Assembly (NCBI RefSeq): GCF_902498745.1
Contig: NZ_LR701479.1
Location: 2,495,059-2,559,058 of the forward strand
DNA from: Erythrobacter sp. EC-HK427
GTDB taxonomy: Bacteria > Pseudomonadota > Alphaproteobacteria > Sphingomonadales > Sphingomonadaceae
Direction: 5' to 3'
DNA length: 64,000 nucleotides
The position numbers and the translations under genes are program-made. The notes beneath the pieces were generated by a model. The model did not search any database. It saw nothing but the letters and a program-made list of their open reading frames with translations, and was not told the origin of the DNA. Positions 1-8,720 of the stretch are shown piece after piece (position 1 is the first letter of the stretch; every line of letters starts with the position of its first letter).

Positions 1-1
1 C

Positions 2-229
2 AAGAATATCATTGTGGTGCTGATGGCGATCGAGCTGATCCTGCTTGCGGTGAACATCAACCTCGTCGCCTTCAGCGCCTTCCTTGGCGATCTGGCCGGA
101 CAGGTCTTCGCCATGTTCGTATTGACCGTTGCGGCGGGCGAGGCCGCCATCGGGCTCGCGATTCTGGTCATTTATTTCCGTTCGCGCGGCACGATTGCCG
201 TGGACGATGTCAATCAGATGAAGGGTTAG
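2..229 (+). CDS. nuoK: NADH-quinone oxidoreductase subunit K, 3' part only
   Basis: Small membrane subunit of respiratory complex I, part of the proton-pumping arm. The reading frame is open from the first bases, so the start lies upstream; 75 residues are visible of the usual 100 or so. What remains covers the second and third transmembrane helices, with the conserved Glu of [11 protein letters not shown] in helix 2, and the family C-terminus ending in VNQMKG. It lies 7 bases before nuoL in the same operon. The identification rests on the helix sequence and the gene order K-L-M-N. Confidence 0.95.
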   Translation, partial: KNIIVVLMAIELILLAVNINLVAFSAFLGDLAGQVFAMFVLTVAAGEAAIGLAILVIYFRSRGTIAVDDVNQMKG

Positions 230-236
230 CAGGGAC

Positions 237-2228
237 GTGAACTCCATCCTGATCATCGTTTTCGCGCCCTTGCTGGCGGCGATCATTGCCGGGCTGGGCA
301 ACCGCGCCATCGGCAATGTCGCAGCCAAGAGCATCACCACCGGCGCGTTGTTCCTCGCCTGCGGCCTCAGCTGGCCGATCTTTATCGACTTCCTCTCCGG
401 CAGCGAGACCGCCACAGTTGTGCCAGTGATGAAGTGGGTCGAAAGCGGGGCGATGAGCTTCGACTGGGCGCTGCGCGTCGATACGTTGACGGCTGTTATG
501 CTGGTGGTCATCACCACCGTTTCCGCGCTCGTCCACCTGTATAGCTGGGGCTATATGGAGGAAGACCCGGATCAGCCGCGCTTCTTTGCATACCTGTCGC
601 TCTTCACCTTCGCCATGCTGATGCTGGTGACCGCCGACAATCTGGTGCAGATGTTCTTCGGTTGGGAAGGCGTGGGCCTTGCGAGCTACCTGCTGATCGG
701 CTTCTGGTACAAGAAGCCGTCCGCCAACGCCGCCGCGATCAAGGCCTTCGTGGTGAACCGCGTAGGTGACCTTGGCTTTATGCTGGGCATTTTCGGCACC
801 TTCCTCGTGTTCCAGACGACGAGCATCCCCGCCATCCTCGAAGCGGCGCCCGCAATGGAAGGGGCGAGCAGTATCGGCTTTATGGGAATGCGGCTCGATA
901 CGATGACGATCCTGTGCCTGCTGCTGTTCATCGGCGCGATGGGCAAATCGGCGCAGCTGGGCCTGCACACTTGGCTGCCAGACGCGATGGAAGGCCCGAC
1001 GCCGGTCTCCGCACTGATCCACGCGGCGACCATGGTGACGGCGGGCGTGTTCATGGTGTGCCGCCTTTCGCCGATGTTTGAAGCGGCTCCGGTAGCGCTG
1101 GCTTTCGTGACGATTATTGGTGCTGCCACCTGTCTGTTCGCGGCGACCGTCGGCACAACGCAGTGGGACATCAAGCGGGTGATCGCCTATTCGACCTGCT
1201 CGCAGCTCGGCTACATGTTCTTCGCCGCCGGTGTCGGCGCCTATGGCGCGGCGATGTTCCACCTGTTCACGCACGCCTTCTTCAAGGCGCTGCTGTTCTT
1301 GGGCGCGGGCAGCGTGATCCACGCGATGCATCACGAACAGGATATGCGCTATTACGGTGGCCTGCGGAAACACATCCCGCTGACCTTCTGGGCGATGATG
1401 ATGGGCACGCTGGCGATTACCGGGGTGGGTATTTACGACTTGCACGCAGGCTTTGCGGGCTTCTGGTCGAAGGATGCGATCCTTGAGGTATCCTACGCCG
1501 CCGGAGGCCACGGAACCGGCGCGTTTTGGGTCGGTGTCTTCGCGGCACTTCTCACCAGCTTCTACAGCTGGCGGCTGATGTTCCTCACCTTCTGGGGCAA
1601 GCCGCGCTGGATCGAGAGCGAGCATATCCAGCACAGCGTGCACAAGACTCCGGAAGAGGCAGGCGAGGATACGACAGGCGGTTATCATCCGCACGAAAGC
1701 CCGCTGTCCATGCTCATTCCCCTGGGCGTGCTGAGTATCGGTGCCATTGCGGCCGGTCAGGTTTTTGCCGGAAACTTCCTCGACAGTGCCGATTTCTGGA
1801 ACGGCTCGATCGCTTACAATGCCGAACTGATGCACGCGATGCACGAAGTGCCCTGGTGGGTGAAGAACACCGCTCTGCTTGTTATGCTGCTCGGCCTGTT
1901 CGGCGCGTGGCTCGCTTATATCCGCAACACCGATATCCCGCGCCAGACCACGCAGCAGCTCGGTGCGATCTACAACTTTGTCTACAACAAGTGGTATTTC
2001 GACGAGCTCTACAACCTTCTCTTCGTCAAGCCCGCCTTCTGGCTCGGCCGTGTGCTGTGGAAGCGCGGGGACGAGGGAACTATCAACCGCTTCGGCCCTG
2101 ACGGGGCTGCGTGGCTGGTGTCGCAAGGCAGTGTCTATGCGAAGAGGTTCCAGTCCGGCCAAATGACGAGTTACGCCCTGATCATGCTTATCGGCCTTGT
2201 CGCCGCCATCACCTGGGTGCTGTTCTGA
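237..2228 (+). CDS. nuoL: NADH-quinone oxidoreductase subunit L
   Basis: Largest antiporter-like membrane subunit of complex I, 663 residues and about 16 predicted helices. Family landmarks include SWGYMEEDP (near residue 101), the [15 protein letters not shown] segment with the conserved Glu, and [24 protein letters not shown] in the discontinuous helix region. The C-terminal amphipathic piston helix region ends at the stop. The start is GTG, with AGGGA lying almost directly against it, which is unusually close. Its TGA overlaps the ATG of nuoM by one base, indicating translational coupling. Confidence 0.97.
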   Translation: MNSILIIVFAPLLAAIIAGLGNRAIGNVAAKSITTGALFLACGLSWPIFIDFLSGSETATVVPVMKWVESGAMSFDWALRVDTLTAVMLVVITTVSALVHLYSWGYMEEDPDQPRFFAYLSLFTFAMLMLVTADNLVQMFFGWEGVGLASYLLIGFWYKKPSANAAAIKAFVVNRVGDLGFMLGIFGTFLVFQTTSIPAILEAAPAMEGASSIGFMGMRLDTMTILCLLLFIGAMGKSAQLGLHTWLPDAMEGPTPVSALIHAATMVTAGVFMVCRLSPMFEAAPVALAFVTIIGAATCLFAATVGTTQWDIKRVIAYSTCSQLGYMFFAAGVGAYGAAMFHLFTHAFFKALLFLGAGSVIHAMHHEQDMRYYGGLRKHIPLTFWAMMMGTLAITGVGIYDLHAGFAGFWSKDAILEVSYAAGGHGTGAFWVGVFAALLTSFYSWRLMFLTFWGKPRWIESEHIQHSVHKTPEEAGEDTTGGYHPHESPLSMLIPLGVLSIGAIAAGQVFAGNFLDSADFWNGSIAYNAELMHAMHEVPWWVKNTALLVMLLGLFGAWLAYIRNTDIPRQTTQQLGAIYNFVYNKWYFDELYNLLFVKPAFWLGRVLWKRGDEGTINRFGPDGAAWLVSQGSVYAKRFQSGQMTSYALIMLIGLVAAITWVLF

Positions 2229-3763
2229 TGGGTGGCTTCCCGATCCTTTCCGCGATGCTCGCCGTGCCGCTGGTCGGCGCTATCATCTGCCTGTTTGTCG
2301 GCGCGAACACTGCGCGCTGGACGGCGCTGGTGGCGACTCTGGTCAACCTCGCGCTCGGCGTGCTGCTGTGGCTGAACTACGATATCGGCGGCGCGCAGTG
2401 GCAGTATACCGAATACCACAATCTGTTCGATACCTTCGCCTACGCGCTCGGGATCGACGGAATTGCGCTGATGCTCATCATGCTCAGCGTCTTCCTCATG
2501 CCGATCTGCATCGGCGCGAGCTGGAACGCGATTACCAAGCGCGTGGGCGAATATATGGGCGCCTTCCTGTTCATGGAAGTGCTGATGATCGGCGTGTTCG
2601 CTGCGCAGGATATCTTCCTGTTCTACATCTTCTTCGAAGCCGGCCTTATCCCGATGTATCTCATCATCGGTGTGTGGGGCGGCGATAACCGTATTTACGC
2701 GAGCTACAAATTCTTCCTCTACACGCTGCTCGGCTCGGTGCTGATGCTGATCGCGATGCTGTGGATGGTGAACACGGCGGGCACGACGCATGTCCCGTTC
2801 CTGATGGAGTATGACTTTGCTCCAGAGGCACAGACATGGCTCTGGCTCGCCTTTTTCGCCAGTTTCGCGGTGAAGATGCCGATGTGGCCGGTGCACACCT
2901 GGTTGCCCGATGCGCACGTGCAGGCACCCACCGCTGGATCGGTCATCCTTGCCGGCGTTTTGCTGAAGCTGGGCGGTTACGGCTTCATCCGCTTCAGCCT
3001 GCCGATGTTCCCCGATGCTTCTGCGCAATTTGTGTGGCTTGTGTGGGGCTTGTCGATGGTCGCGGTGGTTGCCACCAGCCTGATCGCGCTGGTGCAGCAC
3101 GATATGAAGAAGCTGATCGCCTACAGCTCGGTTGCGCATATGGGGATCGTCACGGTCGGCCTGTTCGCCTTCAACGTGCAGGGGCTGGAAGGCGCGATGA
3201 TGATCATGCTCGGTCACGGCCTCGTGTCGGGAGCGCTGTTTCTTTGCGTGGGCGTAATTTACGACCGGCTGCATACCCGTGAAATCTCACGTTACGGCGG
3301 CCTCAGCACCAATATGCCTGCTTATGCCATGCTTTTCCTGCTGTTCACGATGGCGAGTGTTGGCCTGCCGGGGACGAGCAATTTCGTCGGCGAATTCCTT
3401 GCGCTGGCGGGCATTTATCAGATCAATAGCTGGGTCGCCTTCGTCTGCACCACCGGCATCATTCTGGGTGCTGCCTATATGCTTTACCTCTACCGCCGCG
3501 TGTGTTTCGGCCCGCAGGTTAATGACGATGCGGCTGCGTTGCCCGACCTGTCGAAGCGCGAGTATCTGCTGCTCGCCCCGATTGCCGCGGCGGTGCTGTG
3601 GATGGGTGTGTACCCAGAGAGCTTCCTTGCGCCGATGCGTGCGGACATCCAGTGGCTCGATGAGCGACTGGCCGAGGCGGAGCCTGCGAGTGACGCGCAG
3701 CTGGTGATCGGACAGGCTGTTCCTGCTGCCGAGCCGGAGCATCACGGGGAGGGGGCACACTGA
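2228..3763 (+). CDS. nuoM: NADH-quinone oxidoreductase subunit M
   Basis: Antiporter-like proton channel subunit of complex I, 511 residues from the ATG that overlaps the nuoL stop (TGATG). An in-frame start further upstream would lie inside nuoL and is not used. Visible marks are the FYIFFEAGLIPMYLIIGVWGG helix with the key Glu, HTWLPDAHVQAPTAGSVILA, and the Lys-bearing KKLIAYSSVAHMG helix. The last 25 or so residues form a polar tail rich in Ala and Glu. It overlaps nuoN by one base. Confidence 0.97.
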   Translation: MGGFPILSAMLAVPLVGAIICLFVGANTARWTALVATLVNLALGVLLWLNYDIGGAQWQYTEYHNLFDTFAYALGIDGIALMLIMLSVFLMPICIGASWNAITKRVGEYMGAFLFMEVLMIGVFAAQDIFLFYIFFEAGLIPMYLIIGVWGGDNRIYASYKFFLYTLLGSVLMLIAMLWMVNTAGTTHVPFLMEYDFAPEAQTWLWLAFFASFAVKMPMWPVHTWLPDAHVQAPTAGSVILAGVLLKLGGYGFIRFSLPMFPDASAQFVWLVWGLSMVAVVATSLIALVQHDMKKLIAYSSVAHMGIVTVGLFAFNVQGLEGAMMIMLGHGLVSGALFLCVGVIYDRLHTREISRYGGLSTNMPAYAMLFLLFTMASVGLPGTSNFVGEFLALAGIYQINSWVAFVCTTGIILGAAYMLYLYRRVCFGPQVNDDAAALPDLSKREYLLLAPIAAAVLWMGVYPESFLAPMRADIQWLDERLAEAEPASDAQLVIGQAVPAAEPEHHGEGAH

Positions 3764-5226
3764 TGGCCTTTGCCGCTTCCTTCGCGCTGATCGCGCCCGA
3801 ACTCGTTCTCGGCATCACCGGCCTGCTGCTGACACTGGTCGCGGCCTATGGTGGGGACAAATTCGCCCGGTTCGCCAGTATCGCCGCCGCCGTGGCTTTG
3901 GGCGGAGCCTTCGCGCTGGTTGCGCCTAGCGTCTGCGCCGGGGCTTCGGGCATGGAGACCGAGGCGTTTGGCGGGCTGTTCCGCGCCGACGCCTTTGCCG
4001 GTTTCGCCAAGCTGATGATCTTCGCCGCATCGGGCGCCACGCTGATGATCGCACCGCGCTTCTTCGAGAAGATCGGCGCGATGAAGACCGAATTTCCGGT
4101 GCTGATCCTCTTCGCCGCACTCGGCATGAGCATCATGGTTTCGGCCAATGATTTGCTGACGCTGTATATGGGCCTCGAACTCAATTCGCTCGCAGCCTAT
4201 GTGCTTGCGGCGATGCTGCGCGATGATGACCGCTCGGCGGAAGCAGGGCTCAAATATTTCGTCCTCGGCGCACTGGCTTCGGGTATTTTGCTGTTCGGCA
4301 TGAGCCTGACCTATGGCTTCACTGGTACGACCAGCTTTGCCGGGATCACAGCTGCGGTGTCGGGCGAGCTGAGCACCGGAATGCTCTTCGGTCTGATCTT
4401 CATGTTGGCGGGCCTCGCCTTCAAGATCAGCGCCGCGCCGTTCCATATGTGGACGCCGGACGTGTATACGGGCGCGCCCACGCCGGTGACGATGTTCTTC
4501 GCCTCCGCGCCCAAGGTTGCTGCCGTGGCGCTGCTCGCGCGGGTGAGCATGGAAGCGTTCGGGTCGCAGGTCGATGCGTGGCGGCAGGTGGTGATTGCAG
4601 CGGCGCTGCTCTCCATTGTGATCGGCGCGCTGGGCGCTATCGGGCAGAGTAATATCAAGCGGCTGCTCGCCTATTCCTCAATCAACAATGTCGGCTTCAT
4701 CCTGATCGGCCTCGCTGCAGCCAATGCCAGCGGGGCAAGCGCACTGCTCGTCTACCTCGCCATCTACACGGTGATGACGGTGGGCAGCTTTGTCGCCGTT
4801 CTCCTGATGCGCGATGCCGAGGGGAACCAGCTGGAAGGTATTTCCGACTTGGCAGGCCTCGCCACAACACGCCCGGCGCTGGCCTGGGCGCTGATGGCGC
4901 TGATGTTCAGTCTGGCCGGTATTCCACCGCTGTTCGGTTTCTGGGGCAAGTTTGTGGTGTTTCAGGCGGCTGTCGAGGCTGACCTGTTGGCGCTCGCTGC
5001 CATCGGCATTGCGGCGAGCGTGATCGGCGCGTTCTACTACATCAAGATCGTCAAGATCATGTTCTTCGACGAACCCGCGGGCACCATCACCGGCGAGGCC
5101 GATAAGGCACATTGGGCGCTGCTGCTGATCTGCGGCGTGATCGTTTCGCCGTTGGGCTATTTCCTGACGCCATGGCTGGGGAGCCTTGCGGATATGGCGG
5201 CGGCCTCGCTCGGCCTGCCCGGCTGA
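3763..5226 (+). CDS. nuoN: NADH-quinone oxidoreductase subunit N
   Basis: Third antiporter-like subunit of complex I, 487 residues with about 14 helices. Typical features are LYMGLELNSLAAYVLAAM with the conserved Glu, KISAAPFHMWTPDVYTGAPT, and NIKRLLAYSSINNVGFILIG. The ATG overlaps the nuoM TGA by one base. It is the last complex I gene here; the operon continues into birA after about 10 bases. Confidence 0.97.
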   Translation: MAFAASFALIAPELVLGITGLLLTLVAAYGGDKFARFASIAAAVALGGAFALVAPSVCAGASGMETEAFGGLFRADAFAGFAKLMIFAASGATLMIAPRFFEKIGAMKTEFPVLILFAALGMSIMVSANDLLTLYMGLELNSLAAYVLAAMLRDDDRSAEAGLKYFVLGALASGILLFGMSLTYGFTGTTSFAGITAAVSGELSTGMLFGLIFMLAGLAFKISAAPFHMWTPDVYTGAPTPVTMFFASAPKVAAVALLARVSMEAFGSQVDAWRQVVIAAALLSIVIGALGAIGQSNIKRLLAYSSINNVGFILIGLAAANASGASALLVYLAIYTVMTVGSFVAVLLMRDAEGNQLEGISDLAGLATTRPALAWALMALMFSLAGIPPLFGFWGKFVVFQAAVEADLLALAAIGIAASVIGAFYYIKIVKIMFFDEPAGTITGEADKAHWALLLICGVIVSPLGYFLTPWLGSLADMAAASLGLPG

Positions 5227-5236
5227 GGCTGGCTTC

Positions 5237-5974
5237 TTGATCGAGATCGTAGACGAAACCGGCAGCACCAACGCCGATCTGTCCGCGCGACTGGCCAAGG
5301 GCGACGATCTTCCCGAAGGCTACTGGCTCGTCGCCAACCGCCAGACTGCGGGGAGGGGACGGCAGGGCCGCAGCTGGCAGGGCGGGGAGGGCAATTTTAT
5401 CGGATCGACCATCGTCCATTTGCGCGACGACGATCCACCGCCAGCAACGCTCTCTTTTGTGGCCGCTCTGTCCGTTTTCGCAACCATCGCGCCGCTTGTC
5501 ACGGCGCAAAACCGTTTGCACCTCAAATGGCCGAACGACGTTTTTCTCAATGGCGGGAAGGTCGCAGGGATTCTGCTAGAACGGGTGGGAAATGCCGTGG
5601 TCGTCGGGATCGGGGTCAATCTTGCGACTGCGCCTGACCTTCCGGACAGGCCAACCGCGCCCCTTCACCAAGCCGGTGCCAAGATCGAACGGGACGCTTT
5701 CGCCGCATCGCTTACAGAAACCCTCCGTCAACGTCTCGACAATTGGCGTTGGCGCGAACAGGGGATGAACATGGGTCTGTCCGCGACCCTATCGGGCTTT
5801 CTTTGGAACTCGATCCACCAAGCGGGCGCGCGCACGAGCGTCAATATCGGCGCGGGAGAAGTGGTAACCGGAGCCTTTGCTGGACTCGACGAGACCAATG
5901 GTGCCTTATGGCTTCTCCTCGATGATGGCACAGAGCGGATCATCCACGCTGGCGATGTAATTTTGGAGACGTGA
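5237..5974 (+). CDS. birA: biotin--[acetyl-CoA-carboxylase] ligase
   Basis: Activates biotin to biotinyl-AMP and attaches it to the biotin carrier of acetyl-CoA carboxylase. The sequence shows GSTNADL at the start, the adenylate-binding loop GRGRQGRSW at residues 39-47, and the catalytic KWPNDV near residue 96. A C-terminal SH3-like domain carries the [18 protein letters not shown] pattern. No N-terminal helix-turn-helix is present, so it is the ligase-only type and not a repressor. The TTG start at 5237 places family homology at residue 2; an in-frame start at 5186 would sit inside nuoN and add residues without family likeness. The 3' end overlaps the start region of coaX. Confidence 0.9.
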   Translation: MIEIVDETGSTNADLSARLAKGDDLPEGYWLVANRQTAGRGRQGRSWQGGEGNFIGSTIVHLRDDDPPPATLSFVAALSVFATIAPLVTAQNRLHLKWPNDVFLNGGKVAGILLERVGNAVVVGIGVNLATAPDLPDRPTAPLHQAGAKIERDAFAASLTETLRQRLDNWRWREQGMNMGLSATLSGFLWNSIHQAGARTSVNIGAGEVVTGAFAGLDETNGALWLLLDDGTERIIHAGDVILET

Positions 5975-5976
5975 CG

Positions 5977-6765
5977 ATGCTGCTCGCAGCCGATGTCGGA
6001 AACACCAATGTCGTCTTCGCCGTTTTCGACGGGACGGAGATACGCGCGCGCTGGCGGATCGCCACCGACCCCCGGCGCACGGGGGACGAATACGCGGTGT
6101 GGCTGCTGCAATTGCTCGCCATCGAAGGTATCGACCGCGCCGCGATCACTCGCATAATCTACGGCTCGGTCGTCCCGCGGGCAGAGCATAACCTGACGGT
6201 GCTGGCGCAGAAATACTTCGGCATCACCCCGCTTTTCGCAGGGCAGGGCGCGGCGGCGTGGGATTTTGAGATCGATGTCGAGCAGCCGCACACGCTGGGC
6301 GCGGACCGCGCGCTCAACTGCATAGCAGCGCATAAGCTGGTGGGCGGCGATATGATCGTGGTCGATTTCGGCACCGCGACCAAGTTTGAAGCGGTGGATT
6401 ACAACGGCGCCTATAAGGGCGGCATTATCGCGCCGGGCATCAATCTTTCACTCGACGCGCTGGTAGGCAACACTGCCAAACTGCCGCGCATCGCCATCCG
6501 CGCGCCGGAAACCACCAGCGTTATCGGACGTAATACCGAAGACCAGATGTTGATCGGCGTCTTCTGGGGCTATGTCGCGCTGATGGAAGGACTGATCGAG
6601 CGGATGAAGGCGCAAATCGGCCGGCCGGTTAAGGTTGTAGCGACCGGCGGGCTCGCCATATTGTTCGACGAGAAGACCGACATATTCGACGTGATTGACG
6701 CCGATCTGACCATTCGCGGCCTGCAAATCCTTGCCGCCAGAGTCGAAAACGCTTCCGGAGCATAA
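5977..6765 (+). CDS. coaX: type III pantothenate kinase
   Basis: First step of coenzyme A synthesis: phosphorylates pantothenate. The ASKHA-fold phosphate loop DVGNTN is at residues 6-11, GADRALNC at 108-115 and [11 protein letters not shown] at 130-140, the standard CoaX set. The length of 262 residues is normal. The ATG at 5977 has GGAG 8 bases upstream; a GTG two codons earlier would leave only 2 bases to that site. Its TAA overlaps the ATG of the RNase J gene (TAATG). Confidence 0.94.
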   Translation: MLLAADVGNTNVVFAVFDGTEIRARWRIATDPRRTGDEYAVWLLQLLAIEGIDRAAITRIIYGSVVPRAEHNLTVLAQKYFGITPLFAGQGAAAWDFEIDVEQPHTLGADRALNCIAAHKLVGGDMIVVDFGTATKFEAVDYNGAYKGGIIAPGINLSLDALVGNTAKLPRIAIRAPETTSVIGRNTEDQMLIGVFWGYVALMEGLIERMKAQIGRPVKVVATGGLAILFDEKTDIFDVIDADLTIRGLQILAARVENASGA

Positions 6766-8414
6766 TGAAAAACGATTTTACACCGCAGGATGAACTGCTG
6801 TTTCTTGCCCTTGGGGGTTCTGGCGAGATTGGCATGAACGTCAATCTCTATGGCTGTCAGGGCAAATGGCTGATGGTCGATCTGGGCATGAGCTTCGGGG
6901 CGAACGAGTATCCCGGCACCGAACTGATGTTCGCCGATCCCGAATTTATTGAGGAGCGGGCGGACGATCTGCTCGGTATTGTGCTGACGCATGGCCATGA
7001 AGACCATATCGGCGCCATTCCGTACTTCGCGGCCGATCTTGGCGTGCCGATGTATGCCACACCCTTCACCGCCGATCTGATCCGCCGCAAGCTGGAAGAA
7101 GCGCAATTGCTCGATGCGGTCGAGCTGATCGAGATCGCGGAGGATCACGGCAGCATCGTGCTCGGCCCGTTCGAGATTACCTATCTGCCGCTCGCCCACT
7201 CGATTGCCGAGGGCAATGCGCTGCTGATCGAAACGCCCTATGGCCGCGTTTTCCATACGGGTGACTGGAAACTGGACGAAGAGCCGATCATCGGCGAGCC
7301 CACGACCGAAGAAGAACTGGTCGAAATCGGCGACGAGGGCGTGCTGGCGCTCGTCTGCGATTCCACCAATGTCTTCAACCCCGCGCCGTCGGGCAGCGAA
7401 GGCGCGGTTTATCGCGGGATGCTGGAGGAAGTGCGCAAGCATCGCGGCAAGCGCGTGCTGGTGACGACTTTTGCTTCCAATGTCGCGCGGCTGCAGACGC
7501 TGGGGATGGTGGCGCAGGAGACGGGGCGCAAACTGTGCGTCGCGGGGCGCTCGCTCGACCGGATTATCGCGGTGTCGCAAGCGAATGGCTATCTGCGCGA
7601 CCTTTCCGAGCCGGTTGATTTCGAAACCGCGATGGCGCTGCTGCCCGGCGAAGTGCTGATCCTTGCCACCGGCGGACAGGGCGAGCCGCGTGCCGCGCTG
7701 AGCCGGATTGCCGAGGAAACGCATCCGCTCGCGCTCGACAAGGGCGATGTCGTGCTTTTCTCAAGCCGCGTCATCCCCGGCAATGAACTCGCCATCGGGC
7801 GGGTGCAGAATATGCTCGCCGAACGCGGCGTGGTGATGGTGACCGACAGGCAGAGCGAAATCCACGTTTCAGGCCATCCGGGGCGACCGGAGCTTGAAGC
7901 GCTGTATGGCTGGCTGCGTCCGGATATCCTCGTGCCGGTACATGGCGAGATCCGGCATATGCAGGAACAGACCCGCCTTGGCCGGGCGAGCGGCATTCCG
8001 CACAACCACTTCCAGAAGAACGGCGATATCGTGCGCCTTGCCCCCGGCGCGCCTGCGACCATTGCGCGCGTGCCGACCGGCAGGCTGGTGCTCGATGGCG
8101 ATATCATCGTGCCCGCCAATGGCGAAGCGGTGGCGATGCGGCGGCGGCTTGCGCATTCGGGCGTGCTGATCGTTGTGCTGGACGGGCAGGGCGGTGTGAC
8201 CATCGAAGGCTTGGGTCTGCCGCTCGATGAGGACTACGCAGCCTTTATCGCCGAAGCGCAGGCGGATGTCGTCGACGCGCTGATGAAGCTACGCAAAGGG
8301 CGGCGCGACGAGCCTGAGGCGATCAAGGAAGCGGCGCGCCTTGCCGCGCGGCGGGCAGCCGAAAGATGGTGTGGCAAAAAGCCGCAAACCCGTGTCATTG
8401 CGCCCGGATTGTAA
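6765..8414 (+). CDS. rnj: ribonuclease J
   Basis: Metallo-beta-lactamase/beta-CASP ribonuclease with endo- and 5'-exonuclease activity, acting in rRNA maturation and mRNA turnover. The zinc-binding motif HGHEDH is at residues 76-81, further ligands lie in LPLAHSIAEG and HTGDWKLD, and SGHPGRPE and PVHGEIRH supply the beta-CASP and C-terminal metal ligands. At 549 residues it is the alphaproteobacterial length. It is translationally coupled to coaX by a one-base overlap, the usual alphaproteobacterial neighbour. Confidence 0.94.
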   Translation: MKNDFTPQDELLFLALGGSGEIGMNVNLYGCQGKWLMVDLGMSFGANEYPGTELMFADPEFIEERADDLLGIVLTHGHEDHIGAIPYFAADLGVPMYATPFTADLIRRKLEEAQLLDAVELIEIAEDHGSIVLGPFEITYLPLAHSIAEGNALLIETPYGRVFHTGDWKLDEEPIIGEPTTEEELVEIGDEGVLALVCDSTNVFNPAPSGSEGAVYRGMLEEVRKHRGKRVLVTTFASNVARLQTLGMVAQETGRKLCVAGRSLDRIIAVSQANGYLRDLSEPVDFETAMALLPGEVLILATGGQGEPRAALSRIAEETHPLALDKGDVVLFSSRVIPGNELAIGRVQNMLAERGVVMVTDRQSEIHVSGHPGRPELEALYGWLRPDILVPVHGEIRHMQEQTRLGRASGIPHNHFQKNGDIVRLAPGAPATIARVPTGRLVLDGDIIVPANGEAVAMRRRLAHSGVLIVVLDGQGGVTIEGLGLPLDEDYAAFIAEAQADVVDALMKLRKGRRDEPEAIKEAARLAARRAAERWCGKKPQTRVIAPGL

Positions 8415-8429
8415 TCAGGAAGCCGCGCC

Positions 8430-8720
8430 ATGCAGTGGACGTCCATCATCGCAATCTATGCCCTCATCTGGGTGATGTCGGCTTTCGTGCTGCTGCCTTT
8501 CGGGTTGAAGACAGCGGACGAAGCGGGCGAGGCCAAGGTGCCGGGGCAAGCGGACAGCGCACCGGTCAATTTCCGCCCGTGGAAAGTGGTGAAGCGCGCC
8601 ACCATCGTGGCGGCAATCCTGTGCGCTTTGTTTGTCGCCAATTTCCATCAGGGGTGGGTGACGGTGGACGATATCAATATCTTCCCGGAGCCGCCCGCTT
8701 ACGACAGCGGCAACCGCTAA
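8430..8720 (+). CDS. DUF1467 family membrane protein
   Basis: Small inner-membrane protein of 96 residues with two predicted helices (about residues 5-24 and 54-72) and a polar segment between them containing LPFGLKTADE. The DUF1467 family commonly follows the RNase J gene in alphaproteobacteria and has no established function. Its stop overlaps the stop of the converging coiled-coil gene by 4 bases, so no terminator separates the two. Confidence 0.85.
   Translation: MQWTSIIAIYALIWVMSAFVLLPFGLKTADEAGEAKVPGQADSAPVNFRPWKVVKRATIVAAILCALFVANFHQGWVTVDDINIFPEPPAYDSGNR

Noticed and set aside
210..2162. 650-codon open frame on the minus strand opposite nuoL
   Set aside because: It has His/Arg/Gln-rich, unstructured composition typical of the antisense of GC-rich membrane genes, and no family likeness; nuoL on the other strand is certain.
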